A stretch of DNA of 64,000 bases from Symsagittifera roscoffensis (taxonomy: Eukaryota > Xenacoelomorpha > Acoela > Convolutidae). The stretch's first letter is position 1. Each line of letters opens with the position of its first letter. The notes beneath the pieces are model-generated. The model ran no database searches, had not been told where the DNA came from, and saw nothing but the letters and a program-made list of their open reading frames with translations. The stretch is taken from positions 34,239,955 through 34,303,954 of the forward strand of contig NC_087070.1 in the NCBI RefSeq assembly GCF_963678635.1. The letters run 5' to 3'. This document shows positions 10,899 to 23,466 of this stretch, in pieces. Position numbers and translations under genes: made by a program.

Positions 10899-11868
10899 TT
10901 TATGAAATTTGAAATTTTTTTTGAAATTGAATCCTGAGTATCGTATGCTATATTTGACGCCCTTAGCGTTTTTGAGTTAGTCGAAATCGAAAAAAAACAT
11001 ACCCTGTGCCATTGTTCCATTAGGCTTTCCTTTAAAACACTCACAAAATTTAGACTATGTATAAGAAAGCTTCTTACTGAAATACTCATAATCATCGACT
11101 TACAAAATCAAAATCGCTTAAAACTCTTCAATTGAACTTGCGCAGATTGTTTTTTAAGACTATACATGACGCTGTTTTGTTTTTAGAGATGGGTTTTAAA
11201 AGGTTGTTGAGAAAGCGTTTTAGTACAAGGCGGGAATTTGTTAGCTCACGTTGAAAGCGTGGGCAGAAAAAGTCAGGAAGGGCTAATCACTGTGAATGCA
11301 GCACAGGACGCTTGAACAACAGTAATGAAAGAGAAAACCAATTAGATCGAATTGTAAAAAATATCCAATCATTTTTAAAAATTTGAAAATTTTACTTCTA
11401 TATCGTAGCTGAGCGGTTAAGACCGCTAATAATTGTTGTTTTTGTAGCAATATAAAAAAAATTTATGCCGTAAAATTTGGCAAAAAGTATAATGTAGAAA
11501 GGAAAAAACTCCGCTAAATGATTGGCTCTTTCCCAAAATTGTGTCTATTGGGCCAAAAATTCGGACCAATTTTTTGACAGTGCCTCAGTTTTGGGCATTT
11601 TTTGGAAAGCAAACTACGAGCAGTAGACTCTCAATGGTAAACCAGTTAGACATTTTTTAAATGAACTTCACTGAAAGGAAAACTTCACTATAACCAACCA
11701 TTTCAAATCAAGGCAAATTGAAACAGCTTCAAACGAGGCCTTAAGGAACAATGGCACAGGGTATGTTTTTTTTTAGATTTTGACTAACTCAAAAACGCAA
11801 AGAGCTTCAACTGTAGCATACGATACTCAGTATTCAATTTCAAAAAAAAATTCAATTTCATAAAACTT
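10899..11868. mobile_element. Foldback-type element with ~125-bp inverted arms
   Basis: The left arm (10899-11022) and right arm (11742-11868) are inverted copies of each other. Both contain GAGTATCGTATGCTA, GCGTTTTTGAGTTAGTC and CATACCCTGTGCCATTGTTCC (in opposite orientation), with about 85-90% identity. The 720-bp interior has no convincing gene; the minus-strand frame at 10802-11095 is a by-product of the left arm. Target duplication not determined. Confidence 0.6.
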
Positions 11869-13440
11869 CTTTCAGTTTCTAGAAAAGTGGGTCTTAAAAT
11901 TTTTGAATCTTCAGACTAAATTAGAAAACTTGATGAGAACTCAAAAATTTATTTTTTGAAAGTTTTAAAAAACAAGCTGATATATACATACACTTTCTAG
12001 CTTTTTTAAAATAATTTTTCATTCCTCTTTTTAAAAACAATAACAAAAAATACCTAAAAAATGGAAAAACAAAGATTCTTCTCTTTCAAATGTTTTTCTT
12101 ATCTTGAAATTTTGAATGTTTTTAATTAGTTTTCTTAAAATGAAAAATCAACCGAAATCTTAGCCACAAAAAATTATATGGTTGTTTCCATTACAATTGA
12201 GCTTAAATCAAATAATTTAAGTAAAATTTTGCAAAAAAAACTCATTAGTTCTACTTCACATGTAGTTCAATTTCATGTACTTCAACTTCATGCTTTTTCC
12301 AAACTTGATATTAGAATGTGTATAATGATAAGCTTTGTCAACAACTGTAAAGGCAAGCAAGTCACTAACTAATCAGCCCAAAAATGTTCTCAAATGTTGA
12401 ATGAAACAGTACTGTTATTTAGTTTCATCTAAACACGTATAAGGCGCAAAAAGAAAAAAATTGAACCTTTTTTCAAAAAAAAACTACGATAAAGGGAATC
12501 TTCAAAGAAAAGCCTTGCTGTTGAAATCTTTTTTGTTTTGATGAGCTTGAAAAAATGTTATATCAAGCTATGAAAAGGGCTTTTATATCTCCTATAAAAT
12601 TAAACCCAGAAATAACACATTACAGCGTTAATAAATTGAGCGAAATTGGGTTTTTGAACAGTTTGGAAACCGTTGGAAGTCACTCCGACCCACCCATTAG
12701 TTTTATCTAGCCCAGTGCTGCTTATTTTCCAACGCCATGTGCAGGTTATATAACAGATCTCTCAGAAAAGTATAATTATATCACATGGTGTAATTCAGTA
12801 AGCAAAGTAAAACTTTCTAAACTTCTATCTGATTTTACTATGAAGTCTAGAAACTTAAACTTTGATCATCGGTGATCCAGTACTGCTCAAACTAATTACT
12901 TTTGCGTCGTTGAAAATGGATGATTTAGAGTATTCTACGCTTGAGTTACCTTACAGTTCTGCAGTTTTGACTTTTTGACATAGTCATGGCGAGCGATATT
13001 GGTTTCCTACGGGACGGCAACCCTAAACAGAAAAGCTATTTTCCCACCCAAAGTGTAATAACTAGTGTTCCATTGATTAGCAATTAAATTTAAAAAATAC
13101 AAGGCTGCTCATGCTGGAACGAAGCCACATTTTTTCCGTTTTCCGCTTGTCTGAAAAAGTTTTAGATAGTAGCGTTTTTCAAAATCTTCCCTTCAAACGC
13201 AATAAAAAATACAATCATTTAAATCTCATTTAAATGTATGTGATTCATACTAAGTTCCATTTAAATCGAGCAGATCGATTAAATTGTCAAACAATTTCAT
13301 TTTAAATTGTATTGAATCGATTTTTTTATTAACACGGCGTGAGAAAACCTGCAAATAAAAAACTGAGTTTTTGATTCTCGATTTTTTAAACATAAAAAAA
13401 CATGCTATAACTTACAGAAACCAACAAACTGTTTCACAAA
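11869..13440. other. Gene-free AT-rich stretch
   Basis: Only short chance frames (for example 12178-12372). TTTAAAT-rich words at 13210-13310 form weak inverted repeats. No recognisable gene. Confidence 0.4.
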
Positions 13441-13445
13441 AATCA

Positions 13446-14200
13446 GTTTTTGAGCTCTAAATTTTGCAATGGACTCACAAAAATCATCATTGTAAATCAG
13501 ATTACGAGCATAAATGTAAGTAACAAATCAAAACAAGACTGCTCGTATCAGGGTGAAGCCCTGAATGTTCCGACTGCCTTTTAAGGTTTATGGAGCAGCA
13601 GTAATAACATTAAAAAATAAAATGAAATAAAATAAAATCAAAACTTTTTTTTCTAAAATTTGAAATTTTTTATGAAAATCATCTCCCCACACGCCATATA
13701 AAACACAAAAAGATAGATTTCGTTCCTTGTAACAAATCAATTATGGCAAATAAGCTTCATTCAACCAATTTGGAACGATTTATAAGACGGATTAAATCTC
13801 CGCTTACGCGTTAATAGCGCGAATTATATCGCGCGTTAATTGTCCCAAATTGGTCAAAATGGCCGAAATGGCAATCTTTAAACCCTCGTAACTTTACAAA
13901 AAATGATCACAGGTGAAATATCTTTTCAAATTTAAGTTCAGGACAACAATGGCTTTCGAATGATATAAAAAAATTCCGTCAAAAATGGCTAGTTAAAAAG
14001 TCGAAATTTGTCTGAAGAAAAAAAAACCCACCCCGAGCACAAATATTCCGTTACTTTCGGAACAATTAGTGTCACATTAAATCAAAATTTGAGCTCAAAT
14101 ATTTCAATGAAATCGTCAAATATTTTCATTGCAAATCAGATATTGGGAAAAAATTATAAAACAAATCAAGACAATGCTCGACATAAACCAAATTCTGAGC
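13446..14200 (+). repeat. ~0.5-kb dispersed repeat with flanking direct copies
   Basis: The core is 13566-14064, bounded by TGTTCCGAC and the near-inverse TTTCGGAACA. Inside are CATCTCCCCACACGCCATAT, a CGCG-rich inverted repeat at about 13803-13842, and GATCACAGGTGAAATATC. The segments just outside both ends (13446-13550 and 14085-14200) resemble each other, sharing GAGCTC, AAATCAGAT and AACAAATCAA words. The family may therefore exist as tandem monomers. No protein is evident; the frame at 14008-14241 overlaps the repeat end and is probably chance. Confidence 0.6.
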
Positions 14201-15077
14201 TCATTAATATGCAAAAACATTATAGAAAATCAGCAAAATAAATAAAAAATGTTGGGCAAAAACCTATGTAACTAATCAAAAAAATGGTCAATAGAGAGAA
14301 AATTTTCAGTTCGAAATATGCAAGGAAATCATAAAAGGGAATTTGTAAGGAAACCAATGGGTAAGGGGGGGGGGGGGGAGATTGCACGAAAATTAAAAAT
14401 GAAATTTCTTAAAAACTGGAAAAAAACCAAATGCGACAGCTGTTACATTTAGCAAATATAATGACTTTAAGGAAGAAAACTGCCGTTGAATATTTTTTTT
14501 ATTTAGAGGGGAAAGGCTAGTTATTTAATATTCAGTAGGTACCAGGGGGGGGGGGGGGTGGGATTGATTTTTTAGAAAGTCGGACCCGGCGAGATTTTGT
14601 TGGCTTAAATTGAAAAAGCGTATAGTTCGAACTATCTGCAAAAAATTATACATTATATTATACATTCTGGCCTCGGGATTTAGTGCTACTTTTTTTATAG
14701 ATTTAAGACAGAGTCGAGCTGTCTACAAATCCATTTTTACAATCAAGCAGTTAAATAAATGTCGTATTCACCTTCCCCTAATCAAGGCACAGTGTTCTGA
14801 AGCGCATGTTGCGTTGGAAGTATTCAAACAGATCGTTATTTAATGCATTTCAGAATTAAAATTGACAACACGCTTGCTTTATCACAACCAACGGCAAATA
14901 ATTTGAACCACAATTTACATTTTGTAGTAGAAATTCGCATTTATTTATTTTGACTGATTAGTTCGCATAATTACTCTCCACATTTTAGTATCGTCTGTGT
15001 TCTGAATTCGAATTGAGACAAGTCCAAAATTAATCCGATAATAACTATAAACCTGTAAGTGTAGAGAAAAAAATGCT
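14201..15077. other. Gene-free stretch with two 14-G runs
   Basis: Uninterrupted G runs at 14365-14378 and 14545-14558. An open frame at 14610-14843 lacks an ATG start and has no known motif. Confidence 0.5.
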
Positions 15078-15152
15078 GATGTCGACCTAAAAACAAGCTT
15101 CGAAAACTGTTTTGAAAATCCGCTCTTCTCAAGAAAATCCTAGATCGGCTCC
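15078..15152 (+). mobile_element. Right-end fragment of the hAT-like MITE family
   Basis: Matches 4340-4421: GTCGACCTAAAAA, then CGAAAACT, GAAAATCC and a terminus AAATCCTAGATCGGCTCCTG. Only the right end is present. Confidence 0.6.
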
Positions 15153-16059
15153 TGGCCCTTATCATATGAATCAGTAGCGCACCGACAGGGCACTTAAAAA
15201 CCTCTGCCCCCTCCCCTCAATTCTGGCTGCCAAAAAGTCTACCTTTGGTTCAATTCTACGACAACCATTTCTGGTTGATCAATCATAAAAAACTTGTGAA
15301 TGCCTTTTTGACACCAATAGGTATATAATATTTACAGGATAATGCGTGCCAAAGAAACACAAACTTTTTTATCAGATTTTCCCAAATAGTGCTTAAAAAC
15401 TACACTTTATCAAAAACGTTGCCTCCAACGCAGAAACGTTTGCTAACTTTTTGTTATTCTTTTTTGCACTAGACTCGAGGATCTGCATTTAAATACCCAC
15501 TTCCCCGAAAGTCGCCAAAATATCTTTAAAGTTTACCGATAAATAACTCGCATTAACTGGACGTTTAAAACCTCAAACCCTCAAATTAAACCCTCAATTT
15601 TTCACTAACCATGCAAAGTGCAGATGTACAGTTTAAGAATTGGTGCTCGGCCAGGGTCGTTTTAAATTCAGTCACAAAAATTGAATTAATGCCATCAAAA
15701 ACGCAACTGATCGTATCAAGGCAAAACTCTGAATTGTCAATTACTCTTTAATTTCCATTGAGTAGTGTTCAACTTCAAAAATAAAATTCAAAGTGATTAT
15801 TTTTCTTATTCAAATTTGTTTTCTTCAGATCATCTGCATGCTTTTTGAAGTACAAAATCATATCATTAGCATATAAAAACATATTTTTTAAGACAAGTGT
15901 AACCCTTTAATTCGATTTGAATTTTTTTTCTAAAAAAATTTAAATTATATCAACAAAAAATATTTAAAAAAGTCTCAACTGATATAAAAAAATCTCCAAA
16001 AACTAAGTTTACTTGAGTAAAATTAGGTTTTCATGGCTTAAATTAAGCATGAAAAAATT
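15153..16059. other. No gene recognised
   Basis: AT-rich DNA with no open frame of note and no repeat partner that I could identify in the window. Confidence 0.4.
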
Positions 16060-16985
16060 ATTATAGGCCAGCATGCTCCCATTATTACTTATAAACTCGA
16101 ACCTAAACCAAAAAATTCAAAAATTTTAAACAAAAGTTTCTCGACGAGAATTTAAAAGGAAAATTGGAATGTCGATCGAATCACGACTGAAAGGGTTTAA
16201 ATATAATACATCACTCAATCCATTCCAATCTGCATTTGTGCTACCTGATTTTGCGAGGACAAAGTTGTTTTTCCAATTTCAGTGGTCAAGAATAATCTTA
16301 CCCTTTTACGTTATAATAGCTTTTGACCTAAATAGTTAACAATTTGAATTCATCCGCATTTCGCATGTCAACAAAAAAGTTTTACGAGTTTCTTACAAGT
16401 TGCATGGAAAAAAAAATAATTGGAATGGGTTATATCGGCAAAAAAATAACTCATATAATCATTTTATGACCTTTCTAACCCTAAAAACGAATTTTGTAGG
16501 GGATTATAATCGATTTTTTCAGAAACCAACAAACCATTATAATCTTAATAATTGATTAGAATCGATGTTCGGTTAGAATATAATGGATTATTTTTTGTTC
16601 ATAAAATCAATGGAAGTCGATTATTTTGTGCACGATTGAATTGTTTACTCTAATTTTTGCTGCTTTCGCTTAGCACAAAATAATAAAAAATTTATTTTTT
16701 TTGCCAAACAAGCGCCAAATGAAACATCCAAAACTAATTTTCTCCAATGTAAAATCATGTTTTCTATCCTAGAAGTCTAGAAAAAAAACAATTAATTTCG
16801 TTACTCACTTGAATTTAGGTTAAATGTTTCGCCAAAAAAATTCACAGCAGTTTTCCTCGACTCTGGGACATCTTTTTGAAAAACTGTAATTTCGTTCAAA
16901 ATTCGACTGAAACGGCTCTGTCATGATATATCCCTGACAAGCTCCAATGATTGTTTGTGGTACTTGGTTTTGCGTGGAAAAAAAA
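16060..16985. repeat. Dispersed repeat family with CACGACTGAAAGGG motif
   Basis: 16060-16265 and 58047-58285 share CTTAAATTAAGCAT, GAATCACGACTGAAAGGG and CTACCTGATTTTGCG / GTACCTGATTTTGCG. A third, weaker copy is at 16860-16985 (TTCGACTGAAACGGCTC and TACTTGGTTTTGCGTGG). Between them, 16495-16640 is rich in TTATAATC/GATTATAAT words like those in the MITE at 20498-21116. Confidence 0.5.
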
Positions 16986-18960
16986 ACACTAAAAACTGTA
17001 TTCTGAGCAAAAATTGCGTCTAGTTTTAATACGCCAAACAGCTAGCCTCAAACATTTTCAAAGACCTCTGTTTTGCATGTTACGTTCTAGGCGAACGCAA
17101 TTTTTAGGCCCCAGAAGTTTTTTTATTTTGAGCACCACACTTTTAATTTTTCAGAATGAGATTGAAAAATGAAAAAAAAAAACTACAAGCTAAAAAATCC
17201 AAAAACTTACATTAAAAAAAACTACCGCAGTCACAACAAAAAATCCGTCAATTGTGTACAGTACAAATTGTTTTCCACATTCGGGTCAAAAATCATTAAA
17301 ATCTTCATTTTAGTTTTCTTTTTGGGATTCGAGATCAAAAGACTGAAATCGAGAACTTTTTGTTTCTACCCACGGAATATTGACCGCATTTTCCAAGCAA
17401 GTTTTGATAAAATTGTTTATAAGACAACAAAAAAGATCAAAATGATTTTTTCTTTCTGAAAAGCTTGAATACAGACAAATTGCTTTATCTTTTGGAAATA
17501 AAATCTTCATGAACCAGAAAATTTTAGCGCAATTTCGTTTTGTGACAAAAAAATTGCTCATACACTGTAGCATCTCAAGCTAAATGGCACTTTTTTCAGT
17601 TGACTGCAGGTTGTTTTTTTTCAGCTGAGTCGAATTACAAATAATTTGGGATGATACCTTAACAGATACTGCAGAATAATAATTAACTGGTAAGCAAATC
17701 GAGCTTTTCGTTCTTCCGAAGAAATTTTCAATTTGAGGAGACGATAGTTTTTTTTTGCAGTTTTGGTAGATATTGAATGAGTTCTCGTAATTTTTTTGCT
17801 TATAGATTTAATTAACCAAAACTGTAAAAATTAGGCGGATCAGATGAAAATGACAGTATTCTCCAAAAAACTTTATTTTCTAGAATTAATGTTGGACAAA
17901 ATAGTTGTTTTTTTTTTACAATTTTCAACCCAACACCAAATCACGCTGGAAATTTAACAAATCTCAGAAAAAATTCTCAAAACTGATTACGAAGATGATT
18001 ACTAACTGATAGCTTCAAAAACTTGTTAACGTTGATCTTTAGGTCTTTTGATGCAAAAAGTCATTAGTCTACTTGCGTTCATTCATAAGCCGTTCATGAA
18101 AAAATTAGTTGTATGAACAGAACTATTTAATATGCAGTCTGTGTTCAATCGGCGGAAATAGTTTCCTTGCGTGCAAATGAGATTGACTAAAGCAATTTCG
18201 CAACAGTTTTTTTCGCGCACTGAGGAAGTTAACACAATGTCATCGGGCATGGCGACCCTCTGATGGTAAATTAGTTCCCTCGTGCGTGAAAAAAAAGTTG
18301 CGAAACTACTATTTAATGCTTGGGATTAAAGGTCTCTGGGCTATGCTTTGTACCTTTTGAAAGAGATTTCCAAGGATAGTTTCATCAACTTCTAGCAAAT
18401 GTATAAAAATCTGTTTTCAGCGGCCTTAGTTTCACTAACCAAAAATTTGCGGTAAAATTAGACAAAAAACATTATTGAAACACCTTTACACTCAAGGTAA
18501 TTTATGGTATAAAGTTAAGTAAATGAACTTTAAAAACTACCTTAGATTTCTCACGTAAAAATACCCAAAAATTACGTTGAAGGGTTAGTAATTCAACAAA
18601 ACCACCTAAAAAATCTAGCTTCATTGTTGCCTTACTAATGAGTAAGTTACGTTAAATATAACTGAACTCAGTAACGGTAAAACTAGTCTTAAATAAACCT
18701 TTTTGATATAAATTTAGGGTTTTTTTAAACGAAAAATATATTTTTTTTATTTAACATTAATGCAAATGTGTATGAAGTGCATATCTTTTGCGTGAAAAAA
18801 GCTCGAACGATTAGGAAATTGCTACTCATTATCAGATTGGAATTTAAATTGGTAGTTGATTTTTTATGTTTTGTTATAAGTTTTCGTGGTCTCTAGACGT
18901 CATTCTTATCATTTTAAAAAAATTTTTATGCTCATCATCTCAATCATTCTGATGAGCTTA
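16986..18960. other. Gene-free AT-rich stretch
   Basis: A lysine/asparagine-rich frame at 17169-17459 (plus) and a minus-strand frame at 17310-17573 are typical of A-rich DNA and carry no motif. Confidence 0.4.
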
Positions 18961-18977
18961 CTTAATTTTGCTGAAAA

Positions 18978-19334
18978 ATGTCGGTAATATTTTCAATCTT
19001 CCTTCTCCTCTCCGAAACAAGGAAAAAAGAAAATTTTAAGTTATACTCCGAAACTGCACTAATACTACCCCGATTGACCGTCTTGCAGAAAAATCCTCTT
19101 GGATATCTCAAGTATTTAAAAAACAATATATTTATTTGTCGATTAATCACCTCACACTGTGATATGATAACGAAATTAAAATCTATTTCTTTACGAGATC
19201 AAATTGTGCACCGGATAGGCGAAAAAACTGTTGTGTATAGGTCACTGGAACACAGAAACAAGACACTGAAGATACTAAACATGCTGAATTTGTCAGCACG
19301 ATCACTGAAAACTCAACATCAAAACATCAAATAA
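18978..19334 (+). CDS. Hypothetical 118-residue frame
   Basis: An ATG-started frame with a hydrophobic N-terminus (VIFSIFLLL) followed by a basic region. It has no domain I recognise, no close neighbour gene and no repeat partner. It is longer than most chance frames in this AT-rich region, but that is weak evidence. It could equally be a chance frame or a piece of an exon. Confidence 0.15.
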   Translation: MSVIFSIFLLLSETRKKENFKLYSETALILPRLTVLQKNPLGYLKYLKNNIFICRLITSHCDMITKLKSISLRDQIVHRIGEKTVVYRSLEHRNKTLKILNMLNLSARSLKTQHQNIK

Positions 19335-20080
19335 AAAGGTCAAAGAAAGCGGTTTTTTGACGGAACTCGCTGAAAGTAAATAAAACACGCTGTTTGACAG
19401 TGCATAAAACACAATGTTTTAAAGCGATGTAAAAGTCGCTTCTATTTTTTTAAGAAAAACTGTATAGAAAATGGATATACAAACAATATTTCAAACTTTT
19501 TTGGGCTGGATGTTTGACCATGTTCAATCAAGTGCAAAAATTTCAGAATTATATATTTTTAAAGATTTGATCAAATAGTTTTGTTGGAAAAGATGTTTAA
19601 ATATTATTCTCTAAAACTTATTTACAAAGTTTGAGAACTTGAATGATGAAATTTAATTTTGCTCTAAGACATTTGCTCTCAACTATTCTTATAGTTTCTT
19701 TCAGATCACAAACATCACAGTTACCAAATTAGCTGAACAGCATACTTTCAAATTGCTATTCCAAGTATAAAAAGAATTATTCAAAAATAATTTAAACCGA
19801 TTCAAAATTTGACCACAGCCTACCTATATATAAATACAAAAACATGAATTTAAAATGAATTCGAATCTTTTCGAATCATTTTTTTTTTCGCTGGGAAAAT
19901 AATTGCTTATTATTAAATAAAAATAAGCTTAATAATTAATAGCTTGGAAGATAAACTCAAATCAAAGTATGATTGATCCAATTCCATCTTATCAATGATC
20001 TTAAATTATTCTTCCTTTTTTGTATTAAAAGTCACCTTCATTTCTTTTACAAGGCTTTTGACACTAAAATTGATCTTAAT

Positions 20081-20479
20081 TGCTCCGACTTTTGTAACGA
20101 ATATAACGGAACATTTGTGCTCGGTGTGGTTTTTTTCTCCAGAGAAAATTCGACGTTTTAAACGTGTTGGGAGGTAATTCATCTGTTATAGTTTTTGTAA
20201 AATTATAGGGGTTTAAAGATTGCCATTTTGGCCAATTTGGGATAATTAACACGCGATATGTTTCGCGCTATTAACGCGTAAGTCTTAAAAATCGTTCCAA
20301 CTTGGTTGAAGAACACTGTTTTTAATAATTGATTTGCTACTAGGAGGGAATTTTATCGCTGTGTACTTTTTATGGCGTGTTGGGGGATGATTTTTGCATA
20401 AATATGAAATTGAAAAAAAAATTCATCATCTTTTCATTGCAACTATTACTGCTCTATAGGCCTTAAAGCAATCAGGACA
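20081..20479 (-). repeat. ~0.5-kb dispersed repeat, inverted copy
   Basis: Reverse-orientation copy of the family at 13566-14064: CTCCGACTTTTGTAACGA, ATTTGTGCTCGG, GCCATTTTGGCCAATTTGGG, then a CGCG hairpin at 20243-20282 and ATCAGGACATTC at the far end. The family's outer flank (CAGGG...CCCTG then TGATACGAGCAGTC) continues beyond it but is split by the MITE at 20498-21116. Confidence 0.65.
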
Positions 20480-20497
20480 TTCAGGGTTTTTACCCTG

Positions 20498-21116
20498 CCT
20501 GCACTCAGTAAAAAGAGAGAACAAAAGATTTTAATGAATTTTAATTGTCAGTTTACATAAATATCAAAAAAGATTTGATTACAATCGATTAAAAATGGCT
20601 TATAATGTTACTATTTTTCGAAACAATAAAAATCATGATAATCAATTATTTTTTGAAAATTTTTTCTCTCAAATTTTATTGAATTAAAAGGCATTATAAT
20701 GGATTATAATCCATTATTATTCAACATACGTCATCGCTTCATTTCGTTTTATTTTTTTCTTTGTTTTGTGTGCTTTTCAGTTGGTTACCGAACTAAAAGA
20801 AACTGTAGTTTTGTACTTATAGCTTAAAACTAATTTGAATTGATTCACACTGTGTTTTTATTCAGAATAGCTAAATAATAATCCATAAAAATTCTTTTTT
20901 TGAGATAATATGTTGATAGAAAAGGGATTATAATCTTTTCTAATATATTATAAAAGATTATAATTTATTAAAATATCACCAAAAATGTTATCATTATAAT
21001 GGATTATAAATCGCTTAAACATCTTAAATTGGCGCTTATAATTCTCTATAGTTTTGCTAAAAGTACGATTATAATTATTATATAATCGATTATTTTCTCT
21101 TTTTACTGAGTGCGGG
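20498..21116. mobile_element. 619-bp MITE nested in a dispersed-repeat copy
   Basis: The termini are inverted: CCTGCACTCAGTAAAAAGAG at the left and CTCTTTTTACTGAGTGCGGG at the right, with one mismatch. TG is present on both sides (20496-20497 and 21117-21118). Removing the element joins ACCC-TG-ATACGAGCAG, which is exactly the arrangement seen in reverse at the empty copy near 13540-13560. The interior is dominated by ATTATAATC/GATTATAAT words. It encodes nothing. Confidence 0.75.
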
Positions 21117-21119
21117 TGA

Positions 21120-23050
21120 TACGAGCAGTCTTGTTCATTTTTGTCAGTGCAGGACGAATTTTAAGCTTTGGAGTTATTGAAGGTCATAAGAATTGCAACT
21201 AATTGTCCTTGTGTATCAAATAGTAAGTAATTGGTGAAAAATGAAGTGAGTAAATCGAGTTGGTCAACAATGAGTTGGTCAAGGCCTATTAGCTTTCAAT
21301 ACTGATAAGCATTTTTTTTTCTTCAATTATGTGTCATTATGCCCATTCCCTGATCCAGATAGACCTGAAAAAGTATTTAAAAAATCAAAAATGATCTTGA
21401 AGTTCTTCTGCTGACAACGAAGAGAACCTGATAACGAGGTAACTCTTGAGTTTTCATTAGTGTAAATTTCCGAATTAAATTTGTTCATCTCGCTCTGAAA
21501 AGTCTAATATTCTATATTTCTGATCAAAATTAATGTTAATTCACCACCAAAAGCGTGACTTCAAAAGGTATTATCGAGGCATGTCTGTTCAGCTATACTG
21601 AATATTTCATTTAATTTTCTCACTTTTTATAGACTGCAACCTTTGAAAAGAAAAATAATGCCTTCTATGTATTCAAAAAACTCCGTTGAGACAAGAGAAC
21701 TTTTTCATTTATTCTATGAGTTACCTCGAGTTTTGTTTTTATCCTACTATTTTGAGAAAATATCAAGTTATAATAGTCAAATAAAAACTTCTAATTAGAA
21801 ATTAAAAGCCAGGTTTGATTGATTTTAGGTTTTTGCTACAGCATTTTTTTATGATTATTAAACGGGTCTTTTTGGTTATACCTAAGAACGGCACAATTCT
21901 AATATACAGTTGGTCAAAACGAAGCATTTTAGTTAGTTAACTCTCAAACTGGCTGCTTTAGTTTCGTTTTTTTTTGCCGTTTTCTCCAAAGTTTCATAAA
22001 TATGAGACCAAATGCATTTTAATTGACATTTAATTCCCTTTAATTCGTATTTTGTGAATATTTCAAAATTTTTATGACGCTGGGGATAACAACTCAACAT
22101 TTCTAAGTAGTTTAATCATCCAATTTTGTATTTTTTTGTTTTTTCGTTTTTGCCAAAATGATCAAATTAAAAAACTCAGAAATACCGAATTTGTCTAACA
22201 AAAGTGTCTTTTAAAAAATCTTTCAAAAATTTTTGGTTGCACTCAAAGTTTTCTTTTTCTATTTGACATTATAATCAGAAGTGATTATAGGGGGCGCCTC
22301 CCATCGTCCAGAATTTAACCTTTTTATCACACACAGGGTTTTGCATCGGTTTAATCTCAAGACACCCGTTTTCGGCCGACCACCTTTAAGAAATTTTTTA
22401 CGGTATTTCGTTGCAAAATCAATCTGTCCTTCAATGTTTCGAGAGCGCTCAAAAATCAATTGGAGAAAAAAGATTGACAAACTTTCCGATTACTTTTTAA
22501 AAACCATACTCCCTCCCAAAAACCCTAGATCTCCTAATGATTCTAATTTATCTTGTAGTTTTAATATAATTTTTTGGCAGATCAATTATTTGGCTTAAGA
22601 ACACGGCGTGGGATTGAATATGAACATTACACAAACATTAGAAAAACATAAATTGTTTTAAAATGGTAGATACTTGAAGTCGGAGGATTTTATTTTGCAA
22701 TAAATCTGGTTGTCGATTGTTTTCGCATCCGGAGGAGTATAAATTATTCAATAGATTATCCATGAGTTTCTAAACTGAAGAATTAAAACAAATTATGATT
22801 TTATGCTTCGTTAGAATTTACTTTTAGAAAAACAGGTGTTTAGTGTTCTGCTCCTTTCCACCTGATTTATTAATGAAGATTGCAAGTAAGTATTAAAATT
22901 TGTCCGTTTTGTTTTCTATTTTCCCTCCAAACTCAGTTTTCGCCCAGATTTGGCCGTTTAAAATCATTGATTTCCTCGTGCATTTCCCTAGCCGATCAAG
23001 GAAGTTTATCTTGCAAAATCTTGAAGGAGTTCTTGCAAGGTCAAGCAAGA
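21120..23050. other. Gene-free flank of the retroelement
   Basis: AT-rich. 22275-22530 contains GGGGGCGCC and CCCTAGATCTCC, which may be remnants of the hAT-like family. The open frame at 22281-22598 crosses them and is not a gene I can support. Just before the insertion site are several CTTGCAAG-like words. Confidence 0.4.
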
Positions 23051-23054
23051 TAAC
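23051..23054. other. Target-site duplication, left
   Basis: TAAC directly precedes the 5' LTR and is repeated at 41966-41969 directly after the 3' LTR. A 4-bp duplication fits integration by a retroviral-type integrase. Confidence 0.85.
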
Positions 23055-23464
23055 TGGAACCTGATCTAAACTACATTTTATGATTGGATAAATTAGATAT
23101 TTTACCACTGTAAAGTATTTAATATTAACCAATCATGATCCATCTAACTAACAACCCACTTATTTGTAAGTGCTGAAATTACTTGTAATTTCAGCACCAG
23201 AGAGATTTGAATTTAACGTAGAAATTAGTTGACTCTCCAAGAAGACTTCAGCAGCCGCAATAAACCAGTATACCCTAGATCTATTGAGCCTAGCAGAGAC
23301 TAGTTAAACAACCTGAGACTAGATAGTATAAGAGTAAGATTAGGATCGGTATTAGACTAAGAAGTTGCACGAATCTAGCCGGCCGAAAATAAGATAGCGT
23401 GACGAGCAGACGGTGTACCCTATCCGAAATTACTCTATGAGTTATACACTTCGGTCCTAACTCA
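23055..23464 (+). repeat. 5' LTR (410 bp)
   Basis: Identical to 41556-41965 except for two G/T differences (in the words AACGTAG versus AACTTAG, and TCTAGCC versus TCTATCC). It has TG...CA ends. It contains a CCAAT-type word (AACCAATCAT, about 23127), a perfect 13-bp inverted repeat with a 2-base loop at 23170-23197 (GTGCTGAAATTAC and its complement) and AATAAA at 23259-23264, a likely polyadenylation signal. I see no convincing TATA box in a suitable position. Confidence 0.95.
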
Positions 23465-23466
23465 TC

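Noticed and set aside
11400..11430. tRNA-like GTAGCTGAGCGGTTAAGACC
   Set aside because: It matches a pol III A box, but no B box, acceptor stem or cloverleaf follows in the next 100 bases.
22281..22598. 105-codon plus frame
   Set aside because: It crosses probable MITE remnants and has no motif.
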